Under the pieces are notes generated by a model that saw nothing but the letters and a program-made list of their open reading frames with translations, made no database searches and was not told the DNA's origin. Below, in pieces: positions 34,623-45,861 of a DNA stretch of 64,000 nucleotides. This stretch comes from Pohlia nutans (Eukaryota; Streptophyta; Bryopsida; Bryales; Mniaceae). The stretch covers positions 3,038,001-3,102,000 of the forward strand of contig CM040088.1 in NCBI GenBank assembly GCA_022496805.1, read 5' to 3'. Numbering within the stretch: position 1 is the first letter of the stretch; each line of letters opens with the position of its first letter. Both the position numbers and the translations under genes were made by a program.

Positions 34623-35373
34623 TGTATTATCCTCTCTCGGTCACTGATCGATCTCTCTCACAAAACAGAGAGAGCTAGGACAAGCTGGCTAGCTTGTTGT
34701 GTCGATCAGAAACTATCAGTGGCAAACCCAAAGCCCAAATCAGCACCTTTGCATTGACAGACGAAAGAGCCGATGATCACTGTGTGGAAAAAACTAGTTC
34801 TTCTTCGATCAGTCAGTGGATCGGTTGTCAAACATGCAGACAATAATCATTCTAGAGGGATCATAATACACTCAAAAGGTGAGGAAAAGCGGTGGTATGC
34901 TCACATAAGTTACTTCCTCTCCGCGCACACTGAATTCATTCCTATCTGGCTATCATCAATAAGTTAAAATGTAGGATAGGAATGTAAGCCCTACCAGCTA
35001 CAGTGTACAGTCCTGTTAGTTCCACTAACTCAACTGGTTAACGTTCATATCATCCCTCACTCAGGATGAAACTGCCTTTTCCTGACCCAGTTACCCACAG
35101 TTTTCCTGAGCTTGGCCAGTTTAAAAAGCTAACCGACACCCTGCAGTTTACCCCTTCAGCTGTTGATTCTATTTACTATTACTAAACAGACAAATAAAAA
35201 ACTATGAATCTTATGTGCGTTTTTAGGAGACTTTTTAACCTGTGGTGGGCGTGTATGGTACCTTTAGCATGAAATGAACCCAACGTGAACATTGTTCTAC
35301 AATGTACTGTACTCTCATACGAACATTCGTTTATTATTACTTATTTATATTAAATACACACCCAATTGTGCTT
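34623..35373. other. Upstream flank of 72-aa gene
   Basis: Probably the promoter region of the minus-strand 72-aa frame. A tRNA A-box-like string (CTAACTCAACTGGTTAACG, about 35025-35043) lacks a convincing B box and cloverleaf. Confidence 0.35.
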
Positions 35374-35961
35374 TTAACCCCTAGACGTATGAGGGTGTCC
35401 CTAGAATTGACGATTTGAGAAAAATCATCATAAAGTACTATTTAGAAGAATATTTTGGAATTGACATACAAATGAAAATTCTAGATTTTGAATTTTAGAT
35501 TCTATCTGTACAGTTTGATTCACCAATACTATCATTAAAATTAAATTATAAAATTTGAAAGTTAAAATTAAAAATTCCTTCTAAATTTGATTACAAACAA
35601 AATTTTAATATTTTTTGAGTATAATTTGTTGAAATGGATTTGAAATGAGATACTTAATTTAACGTGGTGGTTCTTTAAAAAAAATTGTGTTTCATCAATC
35701 TATGACCTCATTTTTGCAAGTTGCCACTTTTGAACTACATCCAATGCAATTTTGGCTTGGTCAACAACTTGACATACTTCTACATTTATAATTTTGGAAA
35801 AATATGTACTCTAGTATCACCAAATCCAACCATTGGATAGGACAATAACTTGGTGAAGTATCTCCAAAAAATTGGATGACTTACATCCAAGCATTGATGA
35901 GAACTTAGGGTGAGTTTGAATCTATTAATTGTCCCTGGACGCTATGACATTTAGGACTTAA
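35374..35961 (-). mobile_element. TTAA element family C, 588 bp
   Basis: TTAA-bounded, with ends CCCCTAGACGTA and, from the right, GTCCTAAATGTC. It is inverted relative to 44577-45162; shared blocks include TTCTAAATTTGATTACAAAC and CCAATGCAATTTTGGCTTGG. The dyad is partly decayed. Confidence 0.88.
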
Positions 35962-36157
35962 TACACTACAATATGTATTATTTGGATGTTGTACAAACAA
36001 GTTATGAGATTTTAAAGTGTGAGGAGGTTGGAATGCTTAGCTCTTGTGCACTTAGTGAACTATAATTTTATTTTTTTCAAAGGCACGCTTTTGGAGAAAT
36101 TAGTACTTGATGACGAGTTTTAGAAGAGCAATCAATGTTGTTGAAAGTGTTTAGGAA
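35962..36157. other. Spacer between TTAA elements
   Basis: 196 bp ending in TTTAGGAATTAA, which resembles an element right end, but no matching left end is seen. Confidence 0.35.
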
Positions 36158-36372
36158 TTAACCCCTAAAGGTCCAAAAAGCCCAAATTGTTTCTCATTTT
36201 TGAGGAGGTTATGTGTAGATTTTCTTTCCTTGGTTTTTACCAACACATGCAATGTTCTTCACTAGATTCATTGATATAAAATTTGATTCCCTTAATTATA
36301 ATATTCACAATGATTAAGTTTGATTAAACTTGTCATTTTAAAACCATGAGTTCTTGGTCTTTTAGAAGTTAA
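36158..36372 (+). mobile_element. TTAA element family A, 215 bp
   Basis: TTAA at both ends; left end CCCCTAAAGGTCC. The body contains ACCAACACATGCAATG and CTTCACTAG as in 24464-24708, slightly shortened. Confidence 0.82.
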
Positions 36373-36900
36373 TAGAATCACCACCTTTACACTGGGAGGA
36401 TTTGATGCATGGGCAATGAAAGATAATGAAAAGTGATGTGGGCCCTTCCAAGGCCTCAATCTTATCTTGTGGCAAACAAGAGAGTTTCAAATTTAATTTT
36501 AATTGAAACATGTCTTAAACTCTACTTGTGATTGGTCTATGAAACATTTCAAAAAGACATTTGGTGTGTGATGGTAGAGAACTTTGAGTTGAAGGGCTCT
36601 TCAAATGAAAATGTAGAATTTCAATATACGAGTGTGGGAATGCTCAGAGTCAAAGTGGCGCTCATTTTTTTATTTGAGGAACTATAAAACTTGAATATAG
36701 TTTTGGATTGACCAAATTTTATAGTATAATCCAATCTGTACACTTTATTCAAGACTTTATGGATTATTCAAGTGTATAGATTGGATTGACCAAATTACAA
36801 AGATCTTTGTCAAGTGTGCTAATTATTGCGTTCAACCCACAGCCAGGTGAACTTTTTAAGTAGTTGTATAACATAAGTGTACCAAAGAGGTCTGAATTTA
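36373..36900. other. Intergenic, no gene seen
   Basis: No supportable feature. Confidence 0.4.
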
Positions 36901-37452
36901 GGGCCACTTTACACTAGAATTTGGGTCCAATTCTCATAGGGTCCAATAAACCCATTTATTGGACATGAGAAACTCACCTTTGGACTTGAGAAGTTGAATA
37001 AAATAATGATATGTGAATTTGACCCAGACCCGAGTGTAAAGTCAATGGGTCCAATTTGGAAGTTTTTTTAATTGGACTCAGTTTTAATTGGACCCGGATC
37101 CAAGTGTAAAATCCCTTTAGATCCGATAGTGGGTCCGATTTTTAATTGAACCTGGACCTTAGTGTAAAGCCCTTTTAGGTCCAATAGTGGGTTCAATTTT
37201 AATTGCACCCAAGTTTGGGAATTGGTTTCTTAAAACCGGTGCAATCTTTTGGAGCCTTGGGTCCAATGCTTGGGTCCAAAACTTTCCCTCCAAAACCATG
37301 CTACTTAGGCACCACATCATTCTGGAACTTGGATGAGTTTCTTGGTCCTGAACCCTAGTGTAAAGTCCTTGGGTCCAATTTTTAGCTCTCGGCCAAGAAG
37401 ATTGCTCAATTTTGGGGTTTTCTTGGACCCGAGCCCTAATGTAAAGTGGCCC
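36901..37452. mobile_element. Harbinger-like MITE with TTA duplication
   Basis: Ends GGGCCACTTTACACTAGA and CCCTAATGTAAAGTGGCCC, flanked by TTA on both sides. The interior is built of degenerate repeats of TTGGACCCAAGTGTAAAG and TCCAATAGTGGGTCC. Related to 18386-18847. Confidence 0.85.
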
Positions 37453-37883
37453 TTATCTTCGCATCTCTGTTGCAGAATACACCGGTCAGAGATGTTGCTG
37501 CTTTGACATTTGCTACAAAGCAGGTCGGTGGTTGTGAGTTAGAATACACACATTCGAGTGAAAATTTGTGTACATAGCTGGAAGGGCCCGCACAAGTGAG
37601 CATGGCTTGGAATTTAATTTTCAACCAAGCCAGATCTTGAAAGAAGATGGCTAGAGAAAACTACAAATGTGTTGAATACTAAACCCAAGGTGATTCAAAT
37701 TAGAGTAGAAGAAGAACTCCTGTTCTTTGAATGAGGCCAACGTGAATAGAGTGTCTGGTTGTCCTACCCTTTATCGAGTGCCCACGGGACAAAGGATTAG
37801 TGGTGAAGGACTACTCCCCTCTTTTGAGACTAGACACTATGAAGATATCTTGGACTTAAGAAACCAATAGCACAATGAGGGTT
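37453..37883. other. Intergenic, no gene seen
   Basis: No supportable gene. Codon-like stretches lack splice-consistent partners. Confidence 0.35.
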
Positions 37884-38470
37884 ATTAACCCCTAAAGGAC
37901 CAACGCTGATTTTCCAAGTTCGGTTAGTTCAGTGTGGAATGAGTATTGATCCTCAATTTTTGAGATTTTTTGTGGTGATTCTACTCTTTGTAATGAAGAT
38001 GGGATGCTAATTTGCGTATGTAGGTGATGTATAGATCAAAAGATACAATCATGCAAAGGTGAAAAACCTAACTGCGGGCAGCTCCTGAAAATTTGCATAC
38101 AATGAGCTACGGACTTGAAATTTTGTACATAATGAGCTGACACCCCCATATACACAGTTGCCAAATTCATTTTACCAAATCTGAGACTAAACTTTGCATT
38201 TTGGGCATTTTCAGAAAATTTCAAACTCGGGCAAGGGGGCAAAAAATAAAGTTCAGCCAACTTTGTAGTTTATAATCTTACTATTGAGGAACCTTGAACG
38301 GTTGAAAATTTGTAGGTCCTAATAAATTCAAGTTGGTTGAAATATCCTACGGTTGGATTCGTAAAAAAGGTTTCAGATCAAAAACTATTTGCTTTTTTTT
38401 GAGAAGGGGTACTTTTAGGCAGCTTTGGAGTGTTTGGAGAGAAACATAGTTGTGGTCCTTTAGGGGTTAA
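37884..38470. mobile_element. TTAA element family D, 587 bp
   Basis: TTAA-bounded, with inverted ends CCCCTAAAGGACC and, from the right, CCCCTAAAGGACC, a perfect 13-bp match. No sister copy in this window and no obvious subterminal dyad. Confidence 0.85.
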
Positions 38471-38876
38471 GGTGTTTAGAGAAGTATTACAGGATTATTT
38501 AGAAGGTTTGATTGTGGTTTCAAGGTGGGTCAAAGTAAAAGGTAAAGGATCAGTTATTTTCTATTCTTCTTTTCTATAGTAGGATGGACATGGCATGATG
38601 AATGGTAATCTTGTTAATGTCTTTAAAGGTGATTTTGATTTGGAATTTAGGGATTTTGGACAAATTTAATCATTTTAATTGAGGGAATGCAAGTAGCTCC
38701 TCTAGCGCCTCTATGAGCGATGCTATCAATTAGTGGCTCATATTTTTGAATTCAAGTAGTAATTTTTTTTGGTGAAAAACAGTCATTACAATATGTGAAT
38801 TCAATAAATTATATGGTGAGGTTACAGTCTTGGTTAAAAGGTGGTGTGCTTTGATATGGGAGGCCTTTAACCCCTA
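38471..38876. other. Intergenic, no gene seen
   Basis: No supportable feature. Confidence 0.4.
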
Positions 38877-39415
38877 AGCGCTCAAACGACCATTTTTTGG
38901 TCGCTGCCCGAATTTAACAGGCTGCTCGGAACAAAAAAATAATTTTTGAAAAAATAAAAAATATTTTAAAATACTACATCAAGTCTACTTTCCAACCCAA
39001 TTTGAATTATGGCAATCCGAGTTAAACTCCACCCGGGAGAATTTTTCAAAGTAGATCATCTCAACATTGTCTTAGAGTTATAAAATTTTCTATTTGGGGA
39101 AAGTAATGATGATCCCTCCATCATTTCTTTTGCTTTTTTGAAGTTTACAATAGATAGCCCAACTTTAACTAATCATACTAAATTTTGAACTCTTAAATTG
39201 AAAATTATAATTTATACAAATTTTCAAAGGTTAATGCTTTTAAATTCATTAAAAAATGATCTAAAGTTATTTTTGGAAGTTTGACCGTATGGATAATTTG
39301 TAGAGATGATACTCTACATTTTGTCTATTGAACCAAACTTCATCAAACATATGGAAGGCACATATTATAACACATCTATGTTTTGTCCAATACCCCTTGG
39401 GCTTTTAGAGGTTAA
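38877..39415 (+). mobile_element. TTAA element family E, 539 bp
   Basis: TTAA-bounded; left end CCCCTAAGCGCTC, followed by the dyad CGACCATTTTTTGGTCG. An inverted sister lies at 61907-62459; shared blocks include CTCCCGGGTGGAGTTTAACTC as read there, and TTGTAAACTTCAAAAAG. Confidence 0.9.
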
Positions 39416-40253
39416 CACATAATATGTCTAGTTTGAATCTAGCATTACAATGGCATCTTTATTGTGCGCATGTGCATGGAAGTAACCAAGGTGGCACCAT
39501 ATTTTTTTGGGGATTGTTGTCAAATTAGAGTACCCTCAAGAGAGCATCTGCACACTTGAAAGATTCTTCAATTACACTACACCTAGCTTTGAAGGTGCTC
39601 TCAAAAATTACAGCGATATCACATTGATCTCAAAGAGGGTTATAACATTCTTCAAACAAGCTGCAAACCCCTGCTAATTCCATAAGGTTCCATCGTCGCA
39701 CCTGCGGCATCTGAAGAATCTGCATCTACAGCGCCTTGGAATCACAAGCATCTTGGAGGATCTACAATAACTTCAGTTGGGCCAAGCAGCGAGGGTTGAA
39801 GACTTGATTTATTTTACTAGTACTTTACACAGTAGCGGCACTGTAGAGAAAGGGTGTGGTCCAACAAGGGCTAAAGAATGTTATGTCAAGGAAGAATCAG
39901 GGTATCCAAGATGCACTAATTATCTGACATCTTTTTTGGCACAGATCTTCTCACATCTTGAGTTCAAGAATGAAAGCATTGCCACTCATCTAACTACTAT
40001 AGATAAGTGTAGTTACTGCCATCACAGTGCAACGACAGTGAAAAGGGTGGACAATCAACACTGCTCTAGAATGTTATGGGATTCTTGCAGGCAAAGGTAC
40101 AGCGACCTCAACAAATGAGTCAATGCCCCTGTCAGGGAGCATTAATGAGGGCCAACTGGGAAACCTTAAGGCGGCTGAAGCAAAAAAAAAATTCTACTGT
40201 GCCTAACGCACTCTTAACACATACCACATGGCGCTTTGCCTAAATAATATCTA
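39416..40253. repeat. ATAACATTCT-type repeat region
   Basis: 39641-39885 is bounded by ATAACATTCTTCAAAC and GGGCTAAAGAATGTTAT, so it resembles the ATAACATTC MITEs. 39893-40082 (AGGGTATCCAAGATGC through CTGCTCTAGAATGTTATG) is a repeat also found at 42041-42195 on the other side of the Tc1 element. No host gene. Confidence 0.6.
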
Positions 40254-41521
40254 CATTGTGAGTTACGATCACAAATGTGCATGTACCCTTATAGACTCAT
40301 TTTTTGAGGTGGCTCCTGGAGCAACTTCAGATGAGTGTAGAACATAGAGAAATTTGTGTTTTTTGATGAATTTTTTTTGTGATTTCTCTTCTCTTTCTTC
40401 TTGTGGAACATACTGTGGAGAATAGGAATTAGAATTGGCATGATGAAGCCAATTTCAGGAAACAAAGTGAGAGATATTGTTGCTCTTTTGATGAAAGGTA
40501 AGAGTACAAGAGTGGTTGCAAAGTCTTTGGGTTTCTCACAGAGTACGGTGAATAGATTGAGGAAGAAACATTGTAGTAACTTAGAATTGCCAAAACGAGG
40601 TGTTCCAAAGATTCTTACCACTTCAGAGAGACGACGTGCAGTGCGTTTGGTCACGGTTGGAGGGCTGGAAACGGCAGTACAAGCATCAAAAGTATTGAGA
40701 GAGGGTAGAGAAGGGGGTTTCTGTGATAACACTTTGCAGTCTGCTTTGAGAGATGCTGGATTGAGTGCTTGTGAGAAGATTCCTAAGCCTTGTTTCTCAC
40801 AGAAAAATGTACGAGAGAAGCTACAATTTGCAAGAATTCATAAAGAGTGGACAATAGAGGATTGGAAGAGAGTTGTATTCAGTGATGAAACGAAGATAAA
40901 TTGTTTCAATTCAGATGGGAGGACTTGGTGTTGGGTCAATGACCAAAAAAGCTTGCCTGATCGTGCGGTGAAGCAAACAGTGAAGCATGGTGGAGGGTCT
41001 GTGATGCTATGGAGTTGTATGACAGCAAGAAGTGTAGGTGATTTACAAAAGGTGGATGGACGTTTAAATGCGAAGGACTATATTTCAATCTTGCATGGAG
41101 ATTTGTACTTGAGTTTAGAGAGATTAGGATACTTGAACCTTGATAACGTCATTTCCCAGCATGATAATGCTCCTATACATAAAGCAAAGATTGTTCAGAA
41201 ATGGTTCTTAGAGCAACCATTCACTATTTTAGAGTGGCCAACTCAATCCCCAAACCTGAATCCCATAGAACATGTTTGGGCAATTCTCAAACATCGTTTG
41301 AATTCCTATCCAACTCCTCCTGTAGGTCTTTTGCAATTATGGGAGCGTGTGGAGGAGACTTATAAGATGATCACTACAGAGCAATGTGAGAGATTGTATG
41401 CTAGCATGCCAGATCGAATTGCAGCTGTTTTGGCTGCTCGTGGAAAGTGGACAAGATTTTGACCACTCTGTATATAACGCCTCAAAAAATGAGTATGTAC
41501 ATAGTCAACTTTGGCACTATG
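40254..41521 (+). mobile_element. Tc1/mariner-superfamily transposon (DD34E)
   Basis: About 1.27 kb between TA dinucleotides (40252-40253 and 41522-41523). Terminal similarity: CATTGTG at the left against CATAGTG read from the right, with the shared inner block ACTCATTTTTTGAGG (40295-40309, and its complement at 41481-41495). It contains one uninterrupted transposase frame. The imperfect ends and spacing suggest an old copy or diverged ends, although the gene is intact. Confidence 0.82.
40440..41462 (+). CDS. Tc1-like DD34E transposase (340 aa)
   Basis: Cut-and-paste transposase acting on the TA-flanked element around it. An N-terminal helix-turn-helix (KVRDIVALLMKGKSTRVVAK, residues about 9-40) is followed by a second DNA-binding region. 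The catalytic domain carries D149 in FSDETKI, D242 in HDNAPIH and E277 in NPIEHVW. The 34 residues between the last two make it DD34E, the Tc1 class. GGGSVMLWSCM is also present. The first ATG in frame is at 40440; an upstream in-frame TTG is not used. The length of 340 aa is normal. There is no stop or frameshift, so it could be active. Land plants normally carry DD39D mariner-like elements, so a DD34E gene is unexpected and may reflect horizontal transfer. Confidence 0.93.
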   Translation: MMKPISGNKVRDIVALLMKGKSTRVVAKSLGFSQSTVNRLRKKHCSNLELPKRGVPKILTTSERRRAVRLVTVGGLETAVQASKVLREGREGGFCDNTLQSALRDAGLSACEKIPKPCFSQKNVREKLQFARIHKEWTIEDWKRVVFSDETKINCFNSDGRTWCWVNDQKSLPDRAVKQTVKHGGGSVMLWSCMTARSVGDLQKVDGRLNAKDYISILHGDLYLSLERLGYLNLDNVISQHDNAPIHKAKIVQKWFLEQPFTILEWPTQSPNLNPIEHVWAILKHRLNSYPTPPVGLLQLWERVEETYKMITTEQCERLYASMPDRIAAVLAARGKWTRF

Positions 41522-41632
41522 TATTTTTTTAATCTAGTGGCAATTTCTTTTCAATTTTCTTGAGGTTGTCAGTTACTTCATGCTCTCAAACTTTCATGTT
41601 CAAAATTTATTGCTTTGATTCTTCATACTCTC

Positions 41633-41705
41633 TACATTGTTACTTTTCTAAATCAAATACCCTCATAGACTCATTTCTTGAAGTTGCTGTATATCCCCAA
41701 GGAAG
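41633..41705. repeat. Tc1 left-end relic
   Basis: TACATTGTTACTTTTC followed by CCCTCATAGACTCATTTCTTG repeats the left end of the Tc1 element (TACATTGTGAG and CCCTTATAGACTCATTTTTTG). It is a solo end or remnant of a second copy about 110 bp away. Confidence 0.72.
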
Positions 41706-41814
41706 AAGACGCATCCAAGATGTCGGTAGGACAGTGCACATGTGAAGAGAGTAGAAAGAATACTTGCTGGATTGTATGAGTTTATCTCTTGTTAAAGTTG
41801 ATAAACAGATATTT

Positions 41815-43798
41815 TCACTGGCTGCAGTTCCGAATTTGCTTCAAGAGATCCTCAACTCTCAGAGTGGTAAAACTTGTGTCCTGGGATGTCATTTTATTGC
41901 CATCATCAATGTCCAGGCCTATCCCCAGTGCACTGCTTGCATCCACGGCGGGCGGACCTTTAGCAACACAAACCTGCAAAAGCAATTCCAGCACATCAGA
42001 CTCCATTACCATACCTTGGGCCCAACTGCTAATTCCAAAAAGAATCAGGGTATCCAAGATGCTCTAACTTTCTAACATCTTTCTTTGGCACAGATATTCA
42101 CACATTAGTACTCAATCAACTATAATAGACAAGTGTAGTTGCTGCCAACCACAGTGAAAAGGGTGAGTGGTCAATACTGCTCTAGAATGTTACATACTTG
42201 GGTGCACACTCTCTCCTATTCCCTAATGTTGAGTACATTTGTTTCCACGACGGATTTAGAGATACACAACAAATAAAATGCTCTCAAGGGTCAGATGGAG
42301 ACTGACCCAATGATCACTATCCAGCTTGTGCAAGAAAAACTGCCACCCTGTCTCATAAATTCCATCGACATAAACATATGAAACATCACCCCAGATTAGG
42401 TCTTCATGGTAGTGAAACTCAGCTCGGTGGAGTTCAAAGCCTAATCCAATCCCTAAGGCTTTGATATATGCTTCCTTCATGCACCAATGCCTGTGAACAT
42501 AACTGTTAGAACTGGTATGGACAATACTCACACCATGGCCATCAGCACAGACAGAAATTTCAAGTCTACCCTGACAAGTATTGCAATGCACCCTATTAAT
42601 TGAAACAATGTCTAGAGAATCCTTGTTGAGCAGCCTCTGAATAGCTATGAAAAAGAATCCTGACACCAAAGGTGAACTCAATTTCAACAAGTGAAAGCTC
42701 CTCAAGCCAATAAGCCATTGTCTTCACATGTGAAAGTATGTCAGAGCTTTAATTTTGGTTGATTTAGCATGACTTAGTTCTGAAAAAAAAAGTTAGTTAG
42801 CACTGTTATCAAAACATGGTATTACAAGACATTATGCAAAAGAAGTGAATGAGAGCAAGTTAGAGAAAAAATTCCGCTAACCTGTAAAATTGATCAAGAA
42901 TACCACATGCATCAGGTCCTCCACTGCGGATAGTTTTCCATTCGAAGTGAGTAAAGGACGTAGCATGGAGTGAAAACAGTTCCTCGGGATGCAAATCTAA
43001 ATGTTTATCGTGTGTAATGATATCCACACCCACTGGTGATACGGGATCCGAAACTATTACCACGTAGTCCCCATGATGGCTCACATTGAAACTGAGATCT
43101 GGAAACCTCATACTTCGAGGCTGATTCGCCTGCAACCATTTTCCAAATTGCCTACAAAAATTCAGACTTGCATAAACCCTAAACCGAATCACAGAAAATC
43201 CAGAATAAAATAATTTACTCCATGAATTTAAAATGACCAATCATATTGTGAAAAATATACTCCAGACAAATCCAAACGTTATTGATCACCAGGAACATTG
43301 ACCGTGTTTGTCAAAAAATTAAAAACACTAAACCCTAAACCTTCAAATCAGAAAACAGGGAGTGCGAAAGAGAAAGAGAGAGAGAGACCAAGTAAGGCTT
43401 GCCTTGGGGGGTGCGCTCAATGCAGAGATTCTCGTAGCTAAGACCTAGGGTATCGTGGAGCAGCTTCCGCTGCATCAATCTGCTCACAAAGGCTTTAATC
43501 CGATCACCCTGACTTGAAAATCTGAGCCAAAGAATGAATGAACCTATGATCAGCAATCAGGGTTATAGATCTTCCAGCATACACATTTGTTCAGGCCGAA
43601 ATTCATGTCATTTTCAAGAGGAAAACTGATGTATCCATGGAACGGAATGGACATAACGTACCGTAATACGGAGGGCCAGTCGGAGGGAGGCAGGAGAAGC
43701 GCCAAAGTGGCATTGAAATGCGCATGGGAGGGGGTCCAGAGCGTGGTGTTGACGGCCCATCGCACCACAGCATTGCAGCTGCTTGAATGATCCGCCAT
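41815..43798 (-). CDS. 4'-phosphopantetheinyl transferase, Sfp/AASDHPPT type
   Basis: Five exons on the minus strand: 43798-43662, 43521-43389, 43129-42882, 42490-42307, 41973-41815. They sum to 861 nt, giving 286 aa, close to the size of AASDHPPT-like proteins. The enzyme transfers phosphopantetheine from coenzyme A to a serine of acyl-carrier proteins. The N-terminus has the family RWAVN motif. Exon 2 gives KAFVSRLMQRKLL and GKPYL. Exon 3 gives FNVSHHGDYVV and VGVDI, with the metal-binding Asp. Exon 4 gives WCMKEAYIKALG, the W-KE-K signature. Exon 5 gives VAKGPP. The exon 3 start was set at 43129 because it keeps frame and yields the expected LAN junction. An in-frame ATG at 43849 would add 17 residues. 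The 3' end faces the Tc1 element; the upstream side abuts a TTAA-element cluster. Confidence 0.9.
42041..42195. repeat. Repeat shared with 39893-40082
   Basis: In the last intron of the phosphopantetheinyl transferase gene. It matches 39893-40082 in the same orientation (CAGGGTATCCAAGATGC, TTGGCACAGATATTC, GTGTAGTTGCTGCC, CTGCTCTAGAATGTTA). Confidence 0.8.
43218..43335 (-). repeat. TTAA family A remnant in transferase intron 2
   Basis: Inverted, truncated copy: TTTAAAATGACCAATCATA, TTGTGAAAAATATACTCCAG and CACCAGGAAC follow the family A order. Both TTAA ends are missing. Confidence 0.65.
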
Positions 43799-43892
43799 GA
43801 CGGGCAGTCGTAGCAACTGAAGCTTCAGTCGCTTGCTTGATGAGAACACACGATGCCGCCGGCAACGTGGAAAACGGATTGTGATTTTGTTC

Positions 43893-45290
43893 TTAACCCT
43901 TTAGTGCCCAGGTAACCACTAAGTGGTCACTAGATCACTAGAAAATGAAATGAAATGCTGTAAAATTCGTGAACCATCTCAATCCGATGTCTGATGTTCA
44001 GAAGTGTAACTTTTGATTCTGCAGATGATGCAAAAAGAAAATTTGGAATCTGGCTTTCTTAGCTATCCAAATACCTATGTATAAAACATCAAAATATTGC
44101 AAATACCTCAAAAGACAGCAAATATTTACAAATACAACACATGTACTATGCGGTGTTTCCTGTGTTTGGAAGTTTGTTATCTTATGTTTTTTTTTTTGGA
44201 TTTTGTTCTCTTGTTCATGTTCCATTAGTGTATGTATTCTGATCTTGATCCATGTACTACCTCCTTTCATATTTTAACGTATACATTTTTGTCCTAAACC
44301 GTACATGGATAAGTCACTCTCACTTATAAAATTCACAATAATTATGTATGAGTCTGTTCTTGACATGAAAGATTGCAATGGAGAGGTGTTGGCACAGGTC
44401 ATTGCTGAACATCTTCACTTTCATTTTTGAAAATTTAACCCAAATTCTATTTAACCTTGAAGTCACATACCCCCCAAAATCTCATTTTTGAGTGTACATT
44501 ATGTGGTTCAAAGACATACTATAATCTTCCAATCCGACAGTCCGATCTTACCAAGATTTAACCAACACTTGTTTCATTAACCCCTAAACGTCACAGCATC
44601 CAGAAACTGGACAACTAACAGATTCAAACGCACGCCACGTTCTCATCGATGTTTGGATGAAATTCATCCAATTTTTTGGAGATACTTCACCAAGTCGTTG
44701 TCCTATCTAATGGTTAAATTTAGTCATACTTGATTACATATTTTTCTAAAATTACAAATGTAGAAGTATGTCAAGCCGTTGACCAAGCCAAAATTGCATT
44801 GACTGTAGTTCAAAAGTGGCCTTGCAAAAATGAGGTCATACATTTTAGAAACACAAAAATTTCAAAGAATCACCACGTTTAAGAGTCTCATTTCAAACTC
44901 ATTCCAACAAATTTTACTCAAAAAATATTAAAATTTTGTTTGTAATCAAATTTAGAAGGAATTTTTAATTTTAACTTTCAAATTTTATAATTAAATATTG
45001 GTGATAGTATTAGTGAATCGAATTGTATGGATGGAATCTAAAATTCAAAATCTAGAAGTTTCATTTGTATATCAATTCCAAAATATTCTTCTAAATAGTA
45101 CTTTATGATGATTTTTCTCAAATTGTCAATTCCAGGGACACCTTGGTACGTTTAGGGATTAAACTATGCTTACATTTATACGGTTGAATACTATTAATGG
45201 TATCCCTAATTTCAACAGAGAAAGTTTTAAAAAAGCATCACCCAAAAAATTGTGGTTTCTTCAGAACCACCTTGAACACTAAAGGGTTAA
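43893..45290 (+). mobile_element. TTAA element family G carrying a nested element
   Basis: TTAA-bounded; ends CCCTTTAGTGCCC and, from the right, CCCTTTAGTGTTC. The dyad AACCACTAAGTGGT lies near the left end. An inverted sister of 3686-4485, split by 44577-45162 at the TTAA that is unoccupied in the sister. It begins 95 bp upstream of the transferase ATG, so it is within that promoter. Confidence 0.92.
44577..45162 (+). mobile_element. TTAA element family C, nested, 586 bp
   Basis: TTAA-bounded; left end CCCCTAAACGTC, dyad TCCAGAAACTGGA about 20 bp in, right end read inward as TCCCTAAACGTAC. Inserted into family G element 43893-45290. Confidence 0.93.
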
Positions 45291-45861
45291 CCCCTAACCG
45301 CCCAACCAACATATTTTGCATGATGTACGGATTTGAAATCTGATTTCTCATCCATCATGCACTTTTTGCAGTGTGGATTTTTTACTGAAACTTTTATGGG
45401 AAGTTAGCTTCGTGCATGTGTGATCCGATTAGAAAGGCGATGATTTGTGAAATTTTTATGCCTCATTTCATGTTCTAGTGTTCCACCCAAAATTTCAAAG
45501 ATTTTAGTCTAAAAGTGCTTTTGAAAAAGTCAACTACTAAAATTAAGCAACCACAAAATCTCCAAAAATCACTACACTTAGAGTATTACATTTCAACCCA
45601 TCCCAACAAATTTCATTATTAGAGTGTCAATATCTTATTCGTAATCATATTACAAAAGAGCTCTAAATTTTAAGTTTGAAAATTTATACACAAATATTGG
45701 TGATAGCAATCACAAATCTAACCATATGGATAGAATCTAAAATTCATAATGTACAACTTTTATTCATTCATCAAGTTGAAAATATCCCTTTTAGTTGCAT
45801 TTTATAATGCATCTTTGGAAAACTCACATGTCTGAAAAGGGTGAGAACGTTTAGGGGTTAA
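45287..45861 (+). mobile_element. TTAA element family B, 575 bp
   Basis: Shares its left TTAA (45287-45290) with the preceding family G element and its right TTAA (45858-45861) with the next family B element. Ends CCCCTAACCGCCC and, from the right, CCCCTAAACGTTC. The dyad is decayed. Confidence 0.92.

Noticed and set aside
34360..34757. Plus-strand frames of 95 and 107 codons
   Set aside because: They lie opposite the hydrophobic 72-codon minus-strand frame and have no family likeness; probably shadows.
35025..35043. tRNA A-box-like string
   Set aside because: There is no B box at the proper distance and no acceptor-stem pairing.
35958..36161. Possible extra TTAA element between two others
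   Set aside because: The right side resembles an element end, but the left side lacks the CCC terminus.
43174..43338. CCCTAAA-type telomere-like motifs
   Set aside because: Single AAACCCTAA copies in introns, not an interstitial telomere array; only the paired promoter-side copies near 59553 were kept.
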